NCBI RefSeq assembly: GCF_001426705.1
Contig: NZ_LMFC01000004.1
Coordinates: 345,914-409,913 of the forward strand
Origin: Cellulomonas sp. Root485
GTDB taxonomy: Bacteria; Actinomycetota; Actinomycetes; Actinomycetales; Cellulomonadaceae
Length of the DNA stretch: 64,000 nucleotides
Reading direction: 5' to 3'
The notes beneath the pieces are model-generated. The model saw only the letters and a program-made list of their open reading frames with translations. It did not search any database and was not told the DNA's origin. The number at the start of each line of letters is the position of its first letter. The stretch's first letter is position 1. This document shows, one piece after another, positions 1 through 8,040 of the stretch. The position numbers were made by a program, and so were the translations under genes.

Positions 1-481
1 CCTCGTGCGCGGGGACGCCCGGTGCGGGGCGGCCGGTGAGCTCGGCGACGAGCCGGTCGCGGACGTCGGCGATGTCCCGGGTGCGCTCCGCGAAGTAGCC
101 GCCGAGCGCCTCGAACTGCGCGGACACCGCCTCGGCGGCCTCCCACACGGCGCGCTCGGGCACCAGCCGGTCGTCGACGACGCGCTGCTCGGCGTCCGCC
201 ACGAGCGTCGGGTCCGCGGCGATCGCCGCGGTCGCGTGCAGGAGGTCGGCGCTCTCGCCCTGGGCGCGGTCGGCAGCCGCGTCGAGCGCGGCGCGGACCA
301 CCTCGGAGGCTGCGCCGATCCGCTTCGACACGGCGGCGTAGTCGGTGCCGGGCGGAAGGCGCCGACCCGAGGGCGGCTCGGCGATCGGGTCGGGCATGAG
401 CACCGCGGGCGCGACGACGCGGCCGGGGCTCACCCCGATCCCGGTGATGACCGTGGGGGATGCTGCGTGCACCGGACTCAC
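1..481 (-). CDS. ptsI: PTS enzyme I (PtsI), N-terminal part, runs off the left edge
   Basis: Enzyme I takes phosphate from phosphoenolpyruvate and passes it to HPr in the cytoplasm, starting the sugar phosphotransferase cascade. About 160 N-terminal residues are visible. They begin near a GIGVSPGRVVAPA segment typical of the EI start, followed by the helical HPr-binding region (ADLLHATAAIAADP). The phospho-His near residue 190 of the family lies outside the window. The GTG start at 481 is chosen because a GAGGAGGT ribosome site sits 8 nt upstream (490-497). The gene is divergent from the EIIB and EIIA genes, so the 140-bp gap probably carries promoters for both directions. The family call is firm; the rest of the gene cannot be judged. 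Confidence 0.9.
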   Translation of the reverse strand, partial: MSPVHAASPTVITGIGVSPGRVVAPAVLMPDPIAEPPSGRRLPPGTDYAAVSKRIGAASEVVRAALDAAADRAQGESADLLHATAAIAADPTLVADAEQRVVDDRLVPERAVWEAAEAVSAQFEALGGYFAERTRDIADVRDRLVAELTGRPAPGVPAHE

Positions 482-622
482 CTCGGGGGACCTCCTCGTC
501 GACCTGACGGCAGTGTGGTCCCTCGACGTCCACGGACGCCAGCCGGGCGCGGGCTGTGAGCGGCGTCTCAGGGTTAGGCTTGCCCCCGGACGCAGACGGC
601 GCCGACGGAGTGGGGAGTTCCA

Positions 623-853
623 TTGAGCAAGGCAGAGCAGATCCTCGCAGCGCTGGGCGGCGACGCGAACGTCGTCGACCTCGAGCCGTGCATCACCCGG
701 CTCCGCGTCGAGGTCAGTGACGCCCATCTGGTCGACGAGGTGGCGCTCAAGGCCAGCGGTGCGTTCGGCGTGGTGCGGTCGGGCCGCATCGTCCAGGTGA
801 TCGTCGGCCCGGAGGCGGACAACCTCGCCGCTGAGCTCGACAGCCTGCGCTGA
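623..853 (+). CDS. Stand-alone PTS EIIB domain, glucose/N-acetylglucosamine family
   Basis: This 76-residue protein is a free-standing EIIB domain. It accepts phosphate from EIIA on a cysteine and passes it to the sugar held by a membrane EIIC. The phosphorylation loop PCITRLR is present with Cys23, and the C-terminal VGPEADNLAAEL segment matches the GlcNAc/glucose EIIB fold end. The start is TTG at 623, preceded by a GGGGAG-like ribosome site at 612-616; a rare start may keep expression low. EIIA follows 29 nt later and EI is divergent. No EIIC is in the window, so the substrate (glucose, GlcNAc or similar) is unknown. Confidence 0.9.
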   Translation: MSKAEQILAALGGDANVVDLEPCITRLRVEVSDAHLVDEVALKASGAFGVVRSGRIVQVIVGPEADNLAAELDSLR

Positions 854-882
854 CCGGCCGCCGCGGCCCCGGGGTGTGACCG

Positions 883-1344
883 ATGACCACCCTGCGGCTG
901 CTCAGTCCCCTGACCGGGGTCGTCCGGCCCGTGTCCGCGGTCCCGGATCCCGTGTTCGCCGAGGGCATGGTCGGTCCCGGCCTCGCGCTGGAGCCGCAGC
1001 ACGTCCAGCACCAGACCGTGGTCGCGCCCGCCGACGGGGTCGTGGGCGCCCTGCACCCGCACGCCTTCGCGCTCGAGCTCGGTGAGCGCCGCACGATCCT
1101 CGTCCATCTCGGCATCGACACCGTCGGCCTCGCCGGGCAGGGCTTCACGCTGCACGTCGACGGCGGGCAGACCGTGCGCGCGGGGGACCGGCTGGTGACC
1201 TGGTCGCCGGTCGACGTGTCCGCCGCCGGGCTGGCGACGATCTGCCCCGTCGTCGCGCTCCAGGCCGACCCAGATCTGCTGACGTACCTGGTGGCCGACG
1301 GCGAGACCGTCCAGGCCGGGGAGCCGTTGCTCGACTGGGCCTGA
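883..1344 (+). CDS. PTS EIIA, glucose (Crr) type
   Basis: This 153-residue single-domain protein is an EIIA(Glc)-type phosphocarrier that relays phosphate from HPr to EIIB. Two histidines sit where the family has its active-site pair: His60 in LHPHAFAL and the phospho-accepting His75 in the VHLGID motif. The sequence starts with the usual LLSPLTGVV strand and ends with the GEPLL motif, so it is a complete domain. It lies directly behind the EIIB gene, and the two are most likely co-transcribed. A regulatory role like that of enterobacterial Crr cannot be inferred. Family assignment is firm; substrate is not known because the EIIC is elsewhere. Confidence 0.9.
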   Translation: MTTLRLLSPLTGVVRPVSAVPDPVFAEGMVGPGLALEPQHVQHQTVVAPADGVVGALHPHAFALELGERRTILVHLGIDTVGLAGQGFTLHVDGGQTVRAGDRLVTWSPVDVSAAGLATICPVVALQADPDLLTYLVADGETVQAGEPLLDWA

Positions 1345-1403
1345 CCCCCGCTTGCCGTGCGCCGACGACGGCGGCACGGTGGAGTCGAGCACGGGAGGTT
1401 GCG

Positions 1404-1973
1404 ATGGCAGAGCTGCTGGTCGACTTCATCACCTCGCTCGACGGGTACGCGTCGGCGGAGGGCTGGCCGGGCTGGTGGGGTCTCGAGGGCCCCGAGTACC
1501 TGGACTGGCTCACCCAGTCACCCGAGGGCGAGTGGACGATCCTGATGGGCGCCACCACGTACCGGCTCATGTCGCAGTTCGCGGCGGCGGGGGAGGAAGG
1601 CGCCGACGTCCTGGGCGGCATGCCGAAGGTGGTGTTCTCCTCCACCCTCACCCAGCCGCTGACCTGGGCGAACACCACCCTCGTCCGGGGCGATGCCGTC
1701 GACGTGGTCCGGTCCATGAAGGCCGACGGCGACCTTCCCGGCCTGCGGACGATCGGCAGCCTCATGCTGTGCCGGACCCTGCTGGAGGCGGGCCTCGTCG
1801 ACCGGTTCCGCGTCGTCATGTTCCCGGTGATCACCGGCCGGACCGGGGCCGAGCGGATCTACGACGGCTACCCCGACGTCGGGCTGGAGATGGTGGACAG
1901 CCGGACGTTCGACGGGAAGATCCAGCTTGTCGAGTACGTGCCGACGATCCTCGACGGTCCGCCCGGCCAGTAG
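1404..1973 (+). CDS. Dihydrofolate reductase family protein (RibD C-terminal-like)
   Basis: This 189-residue protein belongs to the RibD-C/DHFR-like superfamily of NADPH-dependent reductases. It begins with the typical DFITSLDGYAS strand and contains WTILMGATTYRLM and a central GSLMLCRTLLEAGLVD helix, which place it in the actinobacterial YyaP/YwjB-like group rather than in true FolA. The substrate is not known. The ATG at 1404 has a GGGAGG site 6 nt upstream. It is convergent with the MscS gene, whose stop lies 4 bp away, so the two transcripts probably share terminator sequence or overlap. Confidence 0.8.
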   Translation: MAELLVDFITSLDGYASAEGWPGWWGLEGPEYLDWLTQSPEGEWTILMGATTYRLMSQFAAAGEEGADVLGGMPKVVFSSTLTQPLTWANTTLVRGDAVDVVRSMKADGDLPGLRTIGSLMLCRTLLEAGLVDRFRVVMFPVITGRTGAERIYDGYPDVGLEMVDSRTFDGKIQLVEYVPTILDGPPGQ

Positions 1974-1977
1974 CCGG

Positions 1978-3090
1978 TCAGCGCTCCTCGGCCGGGGCGG
2001 GCTCCTCCGTCGGCACCGGCTCGTCGCCCGTCGCCGCGACCCGGGCGTCACGGTTGCTGACGACGTCGTCGATCGGGGTGTTCCGCGGGTCCCGCGGAGT
2101 GGTCTCGTCCTGGGGGGCGATGGCCGCCCGGTGCGTCGCCATGAGGTCGCGCTGGCCGGCCAGCGGCACGTCCGCACGTTCGAGCGCGTCCCGCGTCGCG
2201 GTCCGCAGCTCACGGGCCACCTCCCACTGCATGGCCGGCGACGTCTTCACCTTGAGCCGCAGCGTCACGGCGTCGGCGCTCAGTCGCTCGATGCCGGTGA
2301 TCGTCGGCTCCCCGAGGACGTGCGCGCCCACCACCGGGTCCTTGACGACGCGCGACGCGGCCTCCGCCAGCAGCGCGCGGACCTGGTCCAGGTCGGCGAA
2401 GTAGTCGACGTCGATCTCCACGACCGCCGTCGCCCAGCCCTGCGTCTTGTTGCCGACGCGCAGCATCGTCCCGTTGGGGACGTACCAGAGCGTGCCGTCG
2501 GAGTCGCGGATCTTCGTGATCCGCAGCGTGACCGCCTCGACGGTCCCGTTCGCCGGGCCGACGTCCACCACGTCACCGACGCCGTACTGGTCCTCCAGCA
2601 GCATGAACAGGCCGGTGAGGAAGTCCTTGACCAGGCTCTGCGCGCCGAAGCCGAGCGCAACGCCGATGACCCCGGCGGACGCGATGAACGGGGCCAGGTT
2701 CACGCCGAGCTCGGCGAGGATCAGGAAGAACGCGATCCCGCCGACGATGATCGTGGAGGTCGAGCGCAGCACCGACCCGAGGGTCCGCGCGCGCTGGGCG
2801 CGACGTGCGCTCGACAGCGGGTTCGCCTTCGCGAGGACGTTGCCGACCTCGGACTCGCCGATCGGGCGCAGGATGCCGCGGTCGAGGAACGGCGTGCCCT
2901 CCGCGACGTGGTTGGTGATGGTGCGGATGGACCGCCGGAGCAGGAACAGCACGATGCTGCTGATCGCGACGATGAGGATGATCCGCAGCGGCAGGCCGAC
3001 GAACCAGTCCCACCACGTGCTCGGCGGGGGGATGTCCTTGTCCAGGATGCTCGTCGTCTCCGACGGGTCGGGCGTCGCAGCGCTCGTCAT
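1978..3090 (-). CDS. Mechanosensitive ion channel, MscS family
   Basis: This 370-residue protein is a small-conductance mechanosensitive channel that would open in the cytoplasmic membrane under hypo-osmotic stress. A hydrophobic helix lies near residues 33-50 and two more near 105-150. The pore-lining and MscS beta-domain signature follows (GFGAQSLVKDFLTGLF, then EDQYGVGDVV). The C-terminal 70 residues are hydrophilic, Pro/Glu-rich and probably disordered. Its ATG overlaps the stop of the upstream S9 peptidase by 4 bp (ATGA), so the two genes are translationally coupled, although no functional link is obvious. Confidence 0.88.
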   Translation of the reverse strand: MTSAATPDPSETTSILDKDIPPPSTWWDWFVGLPLRIILIVAISSIVLFLLRRSIRTITNHVAEGTPFLDRGILRPIGESEVGNVLAKANPLSSARRAQRARTLGSVLRSTSTIIVGGIAFFLILAELGVNLAPFIASAGVIGVALGFGAQSLVKDFLTGLFMLLEDQYGVGDVVDVGPANGTVEAVTLRITKIRDSDGTLWYVPNGTMLRVGNKTQGWATAVVEIDVDYFADLDQVRALLAEAASRVVKDPVVGAHVLGEPTITGIERLSADAVTLRLKVKTSPAMQWEVARELRTATRDALERADVPLAGQRDLMATHRAAIAPQDETTPRDPRNTPIDDVVSNRDARVAATGDEPVPTEEPAPAEER

Positions 3091-5228
3091 GCGTCACCCC
3101 GTGCGAGGCCCGTGCGGTCCGCGACGAACTGCAGCTGCTCGACGGTGAGTGCGATGGTCCGCGACAGGGCACGGCCGCCGTGGCCGACCCCGCGCTCGCG
3201 CCGGACCAGGACGGGCCGGTCGCTGCTGGTCGCGGCCTGCAGTGCCGCGGCGAGCTTGCGCGCGTGCAGCGGGTCGACGCGCGTGTCGCCCTCGAACACC
3301 GTGAAGAGCGTCGCGGGGTAGGCGGTGCCGTCCACCACCCGGTGGTAGGGCGAGTAGCCGAGCAGCCAGCCGAGCTCCGTGGGGTCGTCGGCGTCGCCGT
3401 ACTCCTCGGTCCACGTGACGCCGAGGCCGAACCGCTGGTAGCGGACCATGTCGAGCAGCGGGGCCGAGCACACGACGGCCGCGAACAGGTCCGGTCGCTG
3501 CGTCAGGGCCGCGCCCACCAGCAGGCCGCCGTTGGAGCCGCCCCAGCACGCCAGCTGGTCCGGGGTGGTCCAGCCCTGCGCGACGAGGTGGTCGCCGACG
3601 GCGTGGAAGTCGTCGAACACGTTCTGCTTGTGCGCCCGCATGCCCGCGCGGTGCCACTCCTCGCCCTCCTCGCCACCGCCGCGCAGGTTGGCGACGACGT
3701 ACACGCCGCCCGCCTCCACCCACGCGAGCGTCGTCGCGGAGAACGCGGGGTCGAGCGAGATCTGGAACCCGCCGTAGCCGTAGAGGATCGTCGGCGCCGT
3801 GGCGAGCGGACGGCCGTCGTCGTCGAGCGCGTCGGTGCGCGCGACGACGAACGCGCGGACGGTCGTGCCGTCGAGGCTGGTGACCTCGATCTGCTGGGCG
3901 CGCACGTCGGGCAGGTCGGCGACCAGACCGGGAGGTGCCGCCCAGAGGGTCGTGCGGCCGGTGCGTGCGTCGAACCGGTGCACGCTGGTCGGCGACGTGT
4001 GGTCGGCGTACGAGAACCAGACCTCGGGACCGCCGTCGGGGTGCGTCGCGAGTCCGGAGATGGAGCCGAGGCCGGGCAGCGCGAACACGTCCGGGCGGCG
4101 CTCGCCCGTGCGCGGGTCGTGCACGCTGACCTCGGACACCGCGTGCCGGCGCCACGACGCCAGCAGCAGCGTCGGTGTCGTGTCCGCGCCGCCGCCGTCG
4201 ATGAACGCGACGTCCTCCAGGACGGCGGTCGGGTCCTCCGCCAGCAGGGTGGTCCAGTGCTCGACGCCCGGTGCGGTGGGCTCCGTGACCGCGATCCGTC
4301 CCCGTGGCGCATCCAGGTCGGTGTGCACGTACAGCCGGCCGTCCCGGGCGACCCACGCGCCGCTCTGGGCGTCGAGGCCGACGGCGACGTCGACGAACGA
4401 CGGCGTCTCGAGCCCCGACGCCGTGAGGTCCGCGATCCACACGTCGGTGCGCGGAGCGGTCCCCGCCGAGGCGGAGACGATCAGCCAGCGCCCGTCACGG
4501 GAGACCGACACGCCGTAGTAGTTGGTGTGGTCGAGGCCTGCCCCGAAGACCTCCACGTCGTCGCTCGCCGGGGTGCCCAGACGGTGCAGCCAGATGCGGC
4601 GGTGGTACTGAGCCTCGTCCTGCGGCAGCTCCTCCGGGGGGAGCCGGCGGACGTAGTAGAACGCCTCGCCGCCCGGCAGCCACGCCACCGGGGAGTACCG
4701 CGCCCGGTCGATCGGACCGTCGACCAGCTCACCGGTGGCCACGTCCAGCACGTGCAGCACGCTCTCCTCCGTGCCGCCCGACGACACCTGGTACGCCACC
4801 AGGTGACCCTCCTTGGACGGCTGCCACGCGTCGAGCGTCGTGGTGCCGGCGGGGTCGATCGCGATCGGGTCCAGCAGGACGCGTTCGGTGTCACCGTCGA
4901 CCACCACGACGACCGCGTGCTCCTGGTCGCCGACCCGGCGCGAGAAGAACCGGCGGTCGCCGCGCCACGCGGGCGGGCTGACGAAGCCGGCACCGAGCAG
5001 GGCGCTCAGCCGGTCGGTCAGGACCTCGGTGGCGAACGGGCCGGCGGTGCCGAGCGACGTGCGGTACTGCACGTACAGGTCGTCCTGCGCGGTCGACCAC
5101 GCCTCGGTCTCGTCGGACCCCGCGTCCTCCAGCCCGCGGAACGGGTCGGCGACGCGGTGCCCGTGCAGGTCCTCGACCAGATCGGTCCGAGGGGCGGCCG
5201 GGTACGTGCGCAGAGCGGGTGCGGTCAT
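3087..5228 (-). CDS. S9A family serine peptidase (prolyl oligopeptidase)
   Basis: This 713-residue protein is a prolyl-oligopeptidase-type serine peptidase that cleaves short proline-containing peptides, presumably in the cytoplasm since no signal peptide is seen. The N-terminal half is the beta-propeller (many WxxP/DG repeats) and the C-terminal 250 residues form the alpha/beta-hydrolase. The catalytic triad is visible: Ser565 in GGSNGGLLVG, Asp652 in GDTRVDPLHA and His683 in GVGHGG. The ATG at 5228 is preferred over a GTG-type start at 5252 because family members begin with the short Pro-Arg-rich stretch that precedes VEDLHGHRVADPFRGLED. It shares a 4-bp overlap with the MscS gene and is divergent from malQ. 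Confidence 0.92.
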   Translation of the reverse strand: MTAPALRTYPAAPRTDLVEDLHGHRVADPFRGLEDAGSDETEAWSTAQDDLYVQYRTSLGTAGPFATEVLTDRLSALLGAGFVSPPAWRGDRRFFSRRVGDQEHAVVVVVDGDTERVLLDPIAIDPAGTTTLDAWQPSKEGHLVAYQVSSGGTEESVLHVLDVATGELVDGPIDRARYSPVAWLPGGEAFYYVRRLPPEELPQDEAQYHRRIWLHRLGTPASDDVEVFGAGLDHTNYYGVSVSRDGRWLIVSASAGTAPRTDVWIADLTASGLETPSFVDVAVGLDAQSGAWVARDGRLYVHTDLDAPRGRIAVTEPTAPGVEHWTTLLAEDPTAVLEDVAFIDGGGADTTPTLLLASWRRHAVSEVSVHDPRTGERRPDVFALPGLGSISGLATHPDGGPEVWFSYADHTSPTSVHRFDARTGRTTLWAAPPGLVADLPDVRAQQIEVTSLDGTTVRAFVVARTDALDDDGRPLATAPTILYGYGGFQISLDPAFSATTLAWVEAGGVYVVANLRGGGEEGEEWHRAGMRAHKQNVFDDFHAVGDHLVAQGWTTPDQLACWGGSNGGLLVGAALTQRPDLFAAVVCSAPLLDMVRYQRFGLGVTWTEEYGDADDPTELGWLLGYSPYHRVVDGTAYPATLFTVFEGDTRVDPLHARKLAAALQAATSSDRPVLVRRERGVGHGGRALSRTIALTVEQLQFVADRTGLARGDA

Positions 5229-5328
5229 GGTCCGCAAGGCTACGACGCGCACCGACGAGGGTGCGCGAGTGACGCGATCGGGAGCGTCTGTCCTGCGTGC
5301 GCGCGTGATGCTCTGGCAGGATCGGCGT

Positions 5329-7467
5329 GTGGCAGACGACCCGGGTACCGCGTCCGACGCCCTCCTGCGCCTCGCGGGGGCCTACGGGGTGGTGCCGGAC
5401 CACTGGGACTTCCACGGGCAGAGCCGCCGCGCGTCGGCCGCCACCCTGCAGGGGGTGCTGGGGGCGCTCGGCGTCGACGCGTCCTCCCCGGAGCGTGTCG
5501 ACCTGGCCATCGCCCACGTCGAGGACATGCCGTGGCGCCGCGTGCTGCCGCCGGTGCTCGTGGTCCGGGAGGGCCGCCAGGCGCACGTGGCGGTGCACGT
5601 CACGCACGAGGACCCTGTCGAGGTGTGGATCGAGCTGGACCCCGAGGTCGGCGGCGGTCGGCGGGAGGTCGCGCAGGCCGACGTGCCCGTCGAGCCCCGG
5701 ACCGTCGACGGGCGGCTGGTCGGGCGCGCCACGTTCACGCTGCCCACGGACCTGCCGCTCGGCTGGCACGAGATCGTCGCCGAGGGACCGAGCGCCAGCG
5801 CGCACAGCCCCCTGGTGGTGACGCCGTCCCACCTGGAGCTTCCCGAGGCGCTGCGCGAGCGGCGGGCGTGGGGGCTCATGGCCCAGCTCTACTCGGTGCG
5901 GTCGCGCGCGTCGTGGGGAGTCGGTGACCTGGCGGACCTCGCCGAGATCGGCTGGCTCGCCGGGCGCGAGCTCGACGCCGACTTCCTGCTCATCAACCCG
6001 CTGCACGCCGCCGAGCCGACGGTCCCGCTCACGCCGTCGCCGTACCTGCCGACGACGCGCCGCTTCGTGAACCCGCTCTACATCCGCGTCGAGGACGTCC
6101 GCGAGGCGGGCTACCTGTCGTCGGCGGACCGCACGCTGGTGGAGTGGGCGTCCGAGCCGGTGCTGGCCACCGACGACGACGCCGGCCCGATCGACCGCGA
6201 CGCCGCATGGACCGCGAAGCGCGCCGCGCTCGAGGTCGTCTTCGCCGCCCCGCGGTCGGCCGCCCGGCAGGCCGCGTTCGACGCGTTCGTCGACCAGGAG
6301 GGCTTCGGGCTGGAGACGTTCGCGCTGTGGTGCGCTCTCGCCGAGAAGTACGCCGACGTCACGCCGTGGCCGGCCGCCGCCCTCGACCCGTCGTCCTCGC
6401 TGGTCGCCGAGCTCCGCGTCGAGCTGGCGGAGCGGGTCGAGTTCCACCTGTGGCTGCAGTGGGTGGCCGACGAGCAGCTCGCCGCGGCACAGCGGGCCGC
6501 CCTCGACGGGGGCATGGCGCTGGGCATCATGCACGACCTCGCCGTCGGGGTGCACCCGCAGGGCGCCGACGTGTGGGCGCTCGGCGACGTGCTCGCCCGC
6601 GGCGCCACGGTGGGAGCGCCGCCGGACATGTACAACCAGCAGGGGCAGAACTGGTCGCAGCCGCCGTGGCGGCCCGACGCCCTCGCGCGGGCCGCGTACA
6701 AGCCGTACCGGGACATGCTGCGCACGGTGCTCCGGCACGCGGGCGCCATCCGCATCGACCACGTCATCGGGCTCTTCCGTCTCTGGTGGATCCCCGAGGG
6801 CGCCGACTCCGCCGACGGCGCGTACGTCCGGTACGACCACGAGGCGCTCGTCGGCATCCTGGCGCTCGAGGCGCACCGGGCCGGCGCCGTCGTCATCGGC
6901 GAGGACCTGGGCGTCGTCGAGCCGTGGGTGCGGGACTACCTGTCGGAGCGCGGGATCCTCGGCACCTCGGTGCTCTGGTTCGAGCGCGACATGCACGGCG
7001 CCCCGCTCGCGCCCGAGCACTACCGTCCGCTCGTCCTGGCCACGGTGACGACGCACGACCTGCCCCCGACCGCGGGATACCTGGCCGGCGAGCACGTGGC
7101 CATCCGCGAGCGCCTCGGCCTGCTGACGGACCCGGTGGCGGTGGTCCGTGCGGCGGCGCTGGCCGAGAAGGACCAGATGCTCGGCGCCCTGCGCGACCGT
7201 GGCCTGGTGGGCGACGACCCGTCGGAGCGCGAGATCGTCGAGGCGCTGCACCGCTACGTCATGGCGACCCCGTCCGTGCTGGTCGGGGTCTCGCTGGCCG
7301 ACGCGGTGGGGGAGCGGCGCGCGCAGAACCAGCCCGGGACCGACCAGGAGTACCCGAACTGGAAGGTGCCGCTGGCGGACAGCTCCGGCCGGGTCGTGCT
7401 GGTGGAGGACCTGTTCACCAACCAGCGGCTGCGGTCGCTGGCGGCCGTCCTCAACAGCGGAGCATGA
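5329..7467 (+). CDS. malQ: 4-alpha-glucanotransferase MalQ (GH77)
   Basis: MalQ transfers alpha-1,4-glucan segments between maltodextrins and releases glucose, acting in cytoplasmic glycogen and maltose metabolism. The 712-residue length is normal for the actinobacterial form, which carries an N-terminal beta-sandwich extension before the GH77 barrel. Catalytic residues are visible: Asp477 in RIDHVIG, Glu525 in VIGEDLG and Asp577 in TTHDLPP. The GTG at 5329 is chosen for the GGCAGG site 8 nt before it; an in-frame ATG at 5308 is possible. The stop overlaps the start of the next gene (ATGA at 7464-7467), which couples the two. Confidence 0.93.
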   Translation: MADDPGTASDALLRLAGAYGVVPDHWDFHGQSRRASAATLQGVLGALGVDASSPERVDLAIAHVEDMPWRRVLPPVLVVREGRQAHVAVHVTHEDPVEVWIELDPEVGGGRREVAQADVPVEPRTVDGRLVGRATFTLPTDLPLGWHEIVAEGPSASAHSPLVVTPSHLELPEALRERRAWGLMAQLYSVRSRASWGVGDLADLAEIGWLAGRELDADFLLINPLHAAEPTVPLTPSPYLPTTRRFVNPLYIRVEDVREAGYLSSADRTLVEWASEPVLATDDDAGPIDRDAAWTAKRAALEVVFAAPRSAARQAAFDAFVDQEGFGLETFALWCALAEKYADVTPWPAAALDPSSSLVAELRVELAERVEFHLWLQWVADEQLAAAQRAALDGGMALGIMHDLAVGVHPQGADVWALGDVLARGATVGAPPDMYNQQGQNWSQPPWRPDALARAAYKPYRDMLRTVLRHAGAIRIDHVIGLFRLWWIPEGADSADGAYVRYDHEALVGILALEAHRAGAVVIGEDLGVVEPWVRDYLSERGILGTSVLWFERDMHGAPLAPEHYRPLVLATVTTHDLPPTAGYLAGEHVAIRERLGLLTDPVAVVRAAALAEKDQMLGALRDRGLVGDDPSEREIVEALHRYVMATPSVLVGVSLADAVGERRAQNQPGTDQEYPNWKVPLADSSGRVVLVEDLFTNQRLRSLAAVLNSGA

Positions 7468-8000
7468 CCGGGCAGCTCCGCCGGGTGCGCGTCGTCGGGA
7501 CCTCGGGCTCCGGGAAGACCACGTTCGCCGGTCGCCTGGCTGCGCGGCTCGGGGTGCCGCACCTGGAGCTGGACGAGGTGTTCTGGGACGCCGGCTGGAC
7601 CAAGCGCGACCCGGACGAGGCGCGCTCCTTGATCCGTGCGTTCGTGGCGTCGGCGGAGCACGGGTGGGTGACCGACGGCAACTGGACGACCGGGACCGAG
7701 GGACTCCTGGAGGACGCCGACGCGTTCGTCTGGCTCGACTACCCCCGCCGGACAGTGATGTCGCGCGTGGTCCGACGGACCGTGCGCCGCGGGCTGCTGC
7801 GCACCGAGCTGTGGCACGGCAACCGCGAGAACCTGCGCAACGTGCTGAACGCCGACCCGGACCAGAACGTGGTGCTGTGGTCATGGACGTCGCACGCCCG
7901 CAACCGGACCCGCTACTCGGCGCTCGCCACGCAGTCCCCGATCCCGGTGGTCCGACTGCGCAGCCCGCGCGAGGCGGCCCACTGGCTGGACCAGGTCTGA
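7464..8000 (+). CDS. P-loop NTPase, adenylate-kinase-like (topology-modulation/FlaR type)
   Basis: This 178-residue protein has a Walker A loop GTSGSGKTT at residues 12-20 and the downstream LELDEVFWDAGW and GNWTT segments seen in small kinases annotated as FlaR or DNA topology modulation proteins. It probably phosphorylates a small molecule, but the substrate is unknown and the historical topology name is not reliable. The ATG at 7464 overlaps the malQ stop by 4 bp, so it is co-translated with malQ. A strong bidirectional hairpin follows at 8007-8036, separating it from the convergent pepN gene. Confidence 0.8.
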   Translation: MTGQLRRVRVVGTSGSGKTTFAGRLAARLGVPHLELDEVFWDAGWTKRDPDEARSLIRAFVASAEHGWVTDGNWTTGTEGLLEDADAFVWLDYPRRTVMSRVVRRTVRRGLLRTELWHGNRENLRNVLNADPDQNVVLWSWTSHARNRTRYSALATQSPIPVVRLRSPREAAHWLDQV

Positions 8001-8006
8001 CCAGCG

Positions 8007-8036
8007 CCGCGCGGCGGCCGGGTGGCCGCCGCGCGG
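8007..8036. terminator. Bidirectional hairpin terminator between convergent genes
   Basis: A perfect 13-bp inverted repeat (8007-8019 paired with 8024-8036) with a 4-nt loop lies between the convergent kinase gene and pepN. There is no long T-run, which is usual for terminators in very GC-rich actinobacteria. The position and symmetry support a shared terminator. Confidence 0.75.
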
Positions 8037-8040
8037 TGAG

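Noticed and set aside
574..1392. Minus-strand frames opposite the PTS EIIB and EIIA genes
   Set aside because: They overlap two genes with intact active-site motifs and show shadow composition.
4891..7884. A 997-codon open frame on the minus strand opposite malQ
   Set aside because: malQ is certain from its catalytic residues; the opposite frame is a GC-driven shadow with no ribosome site or recognisable domain.
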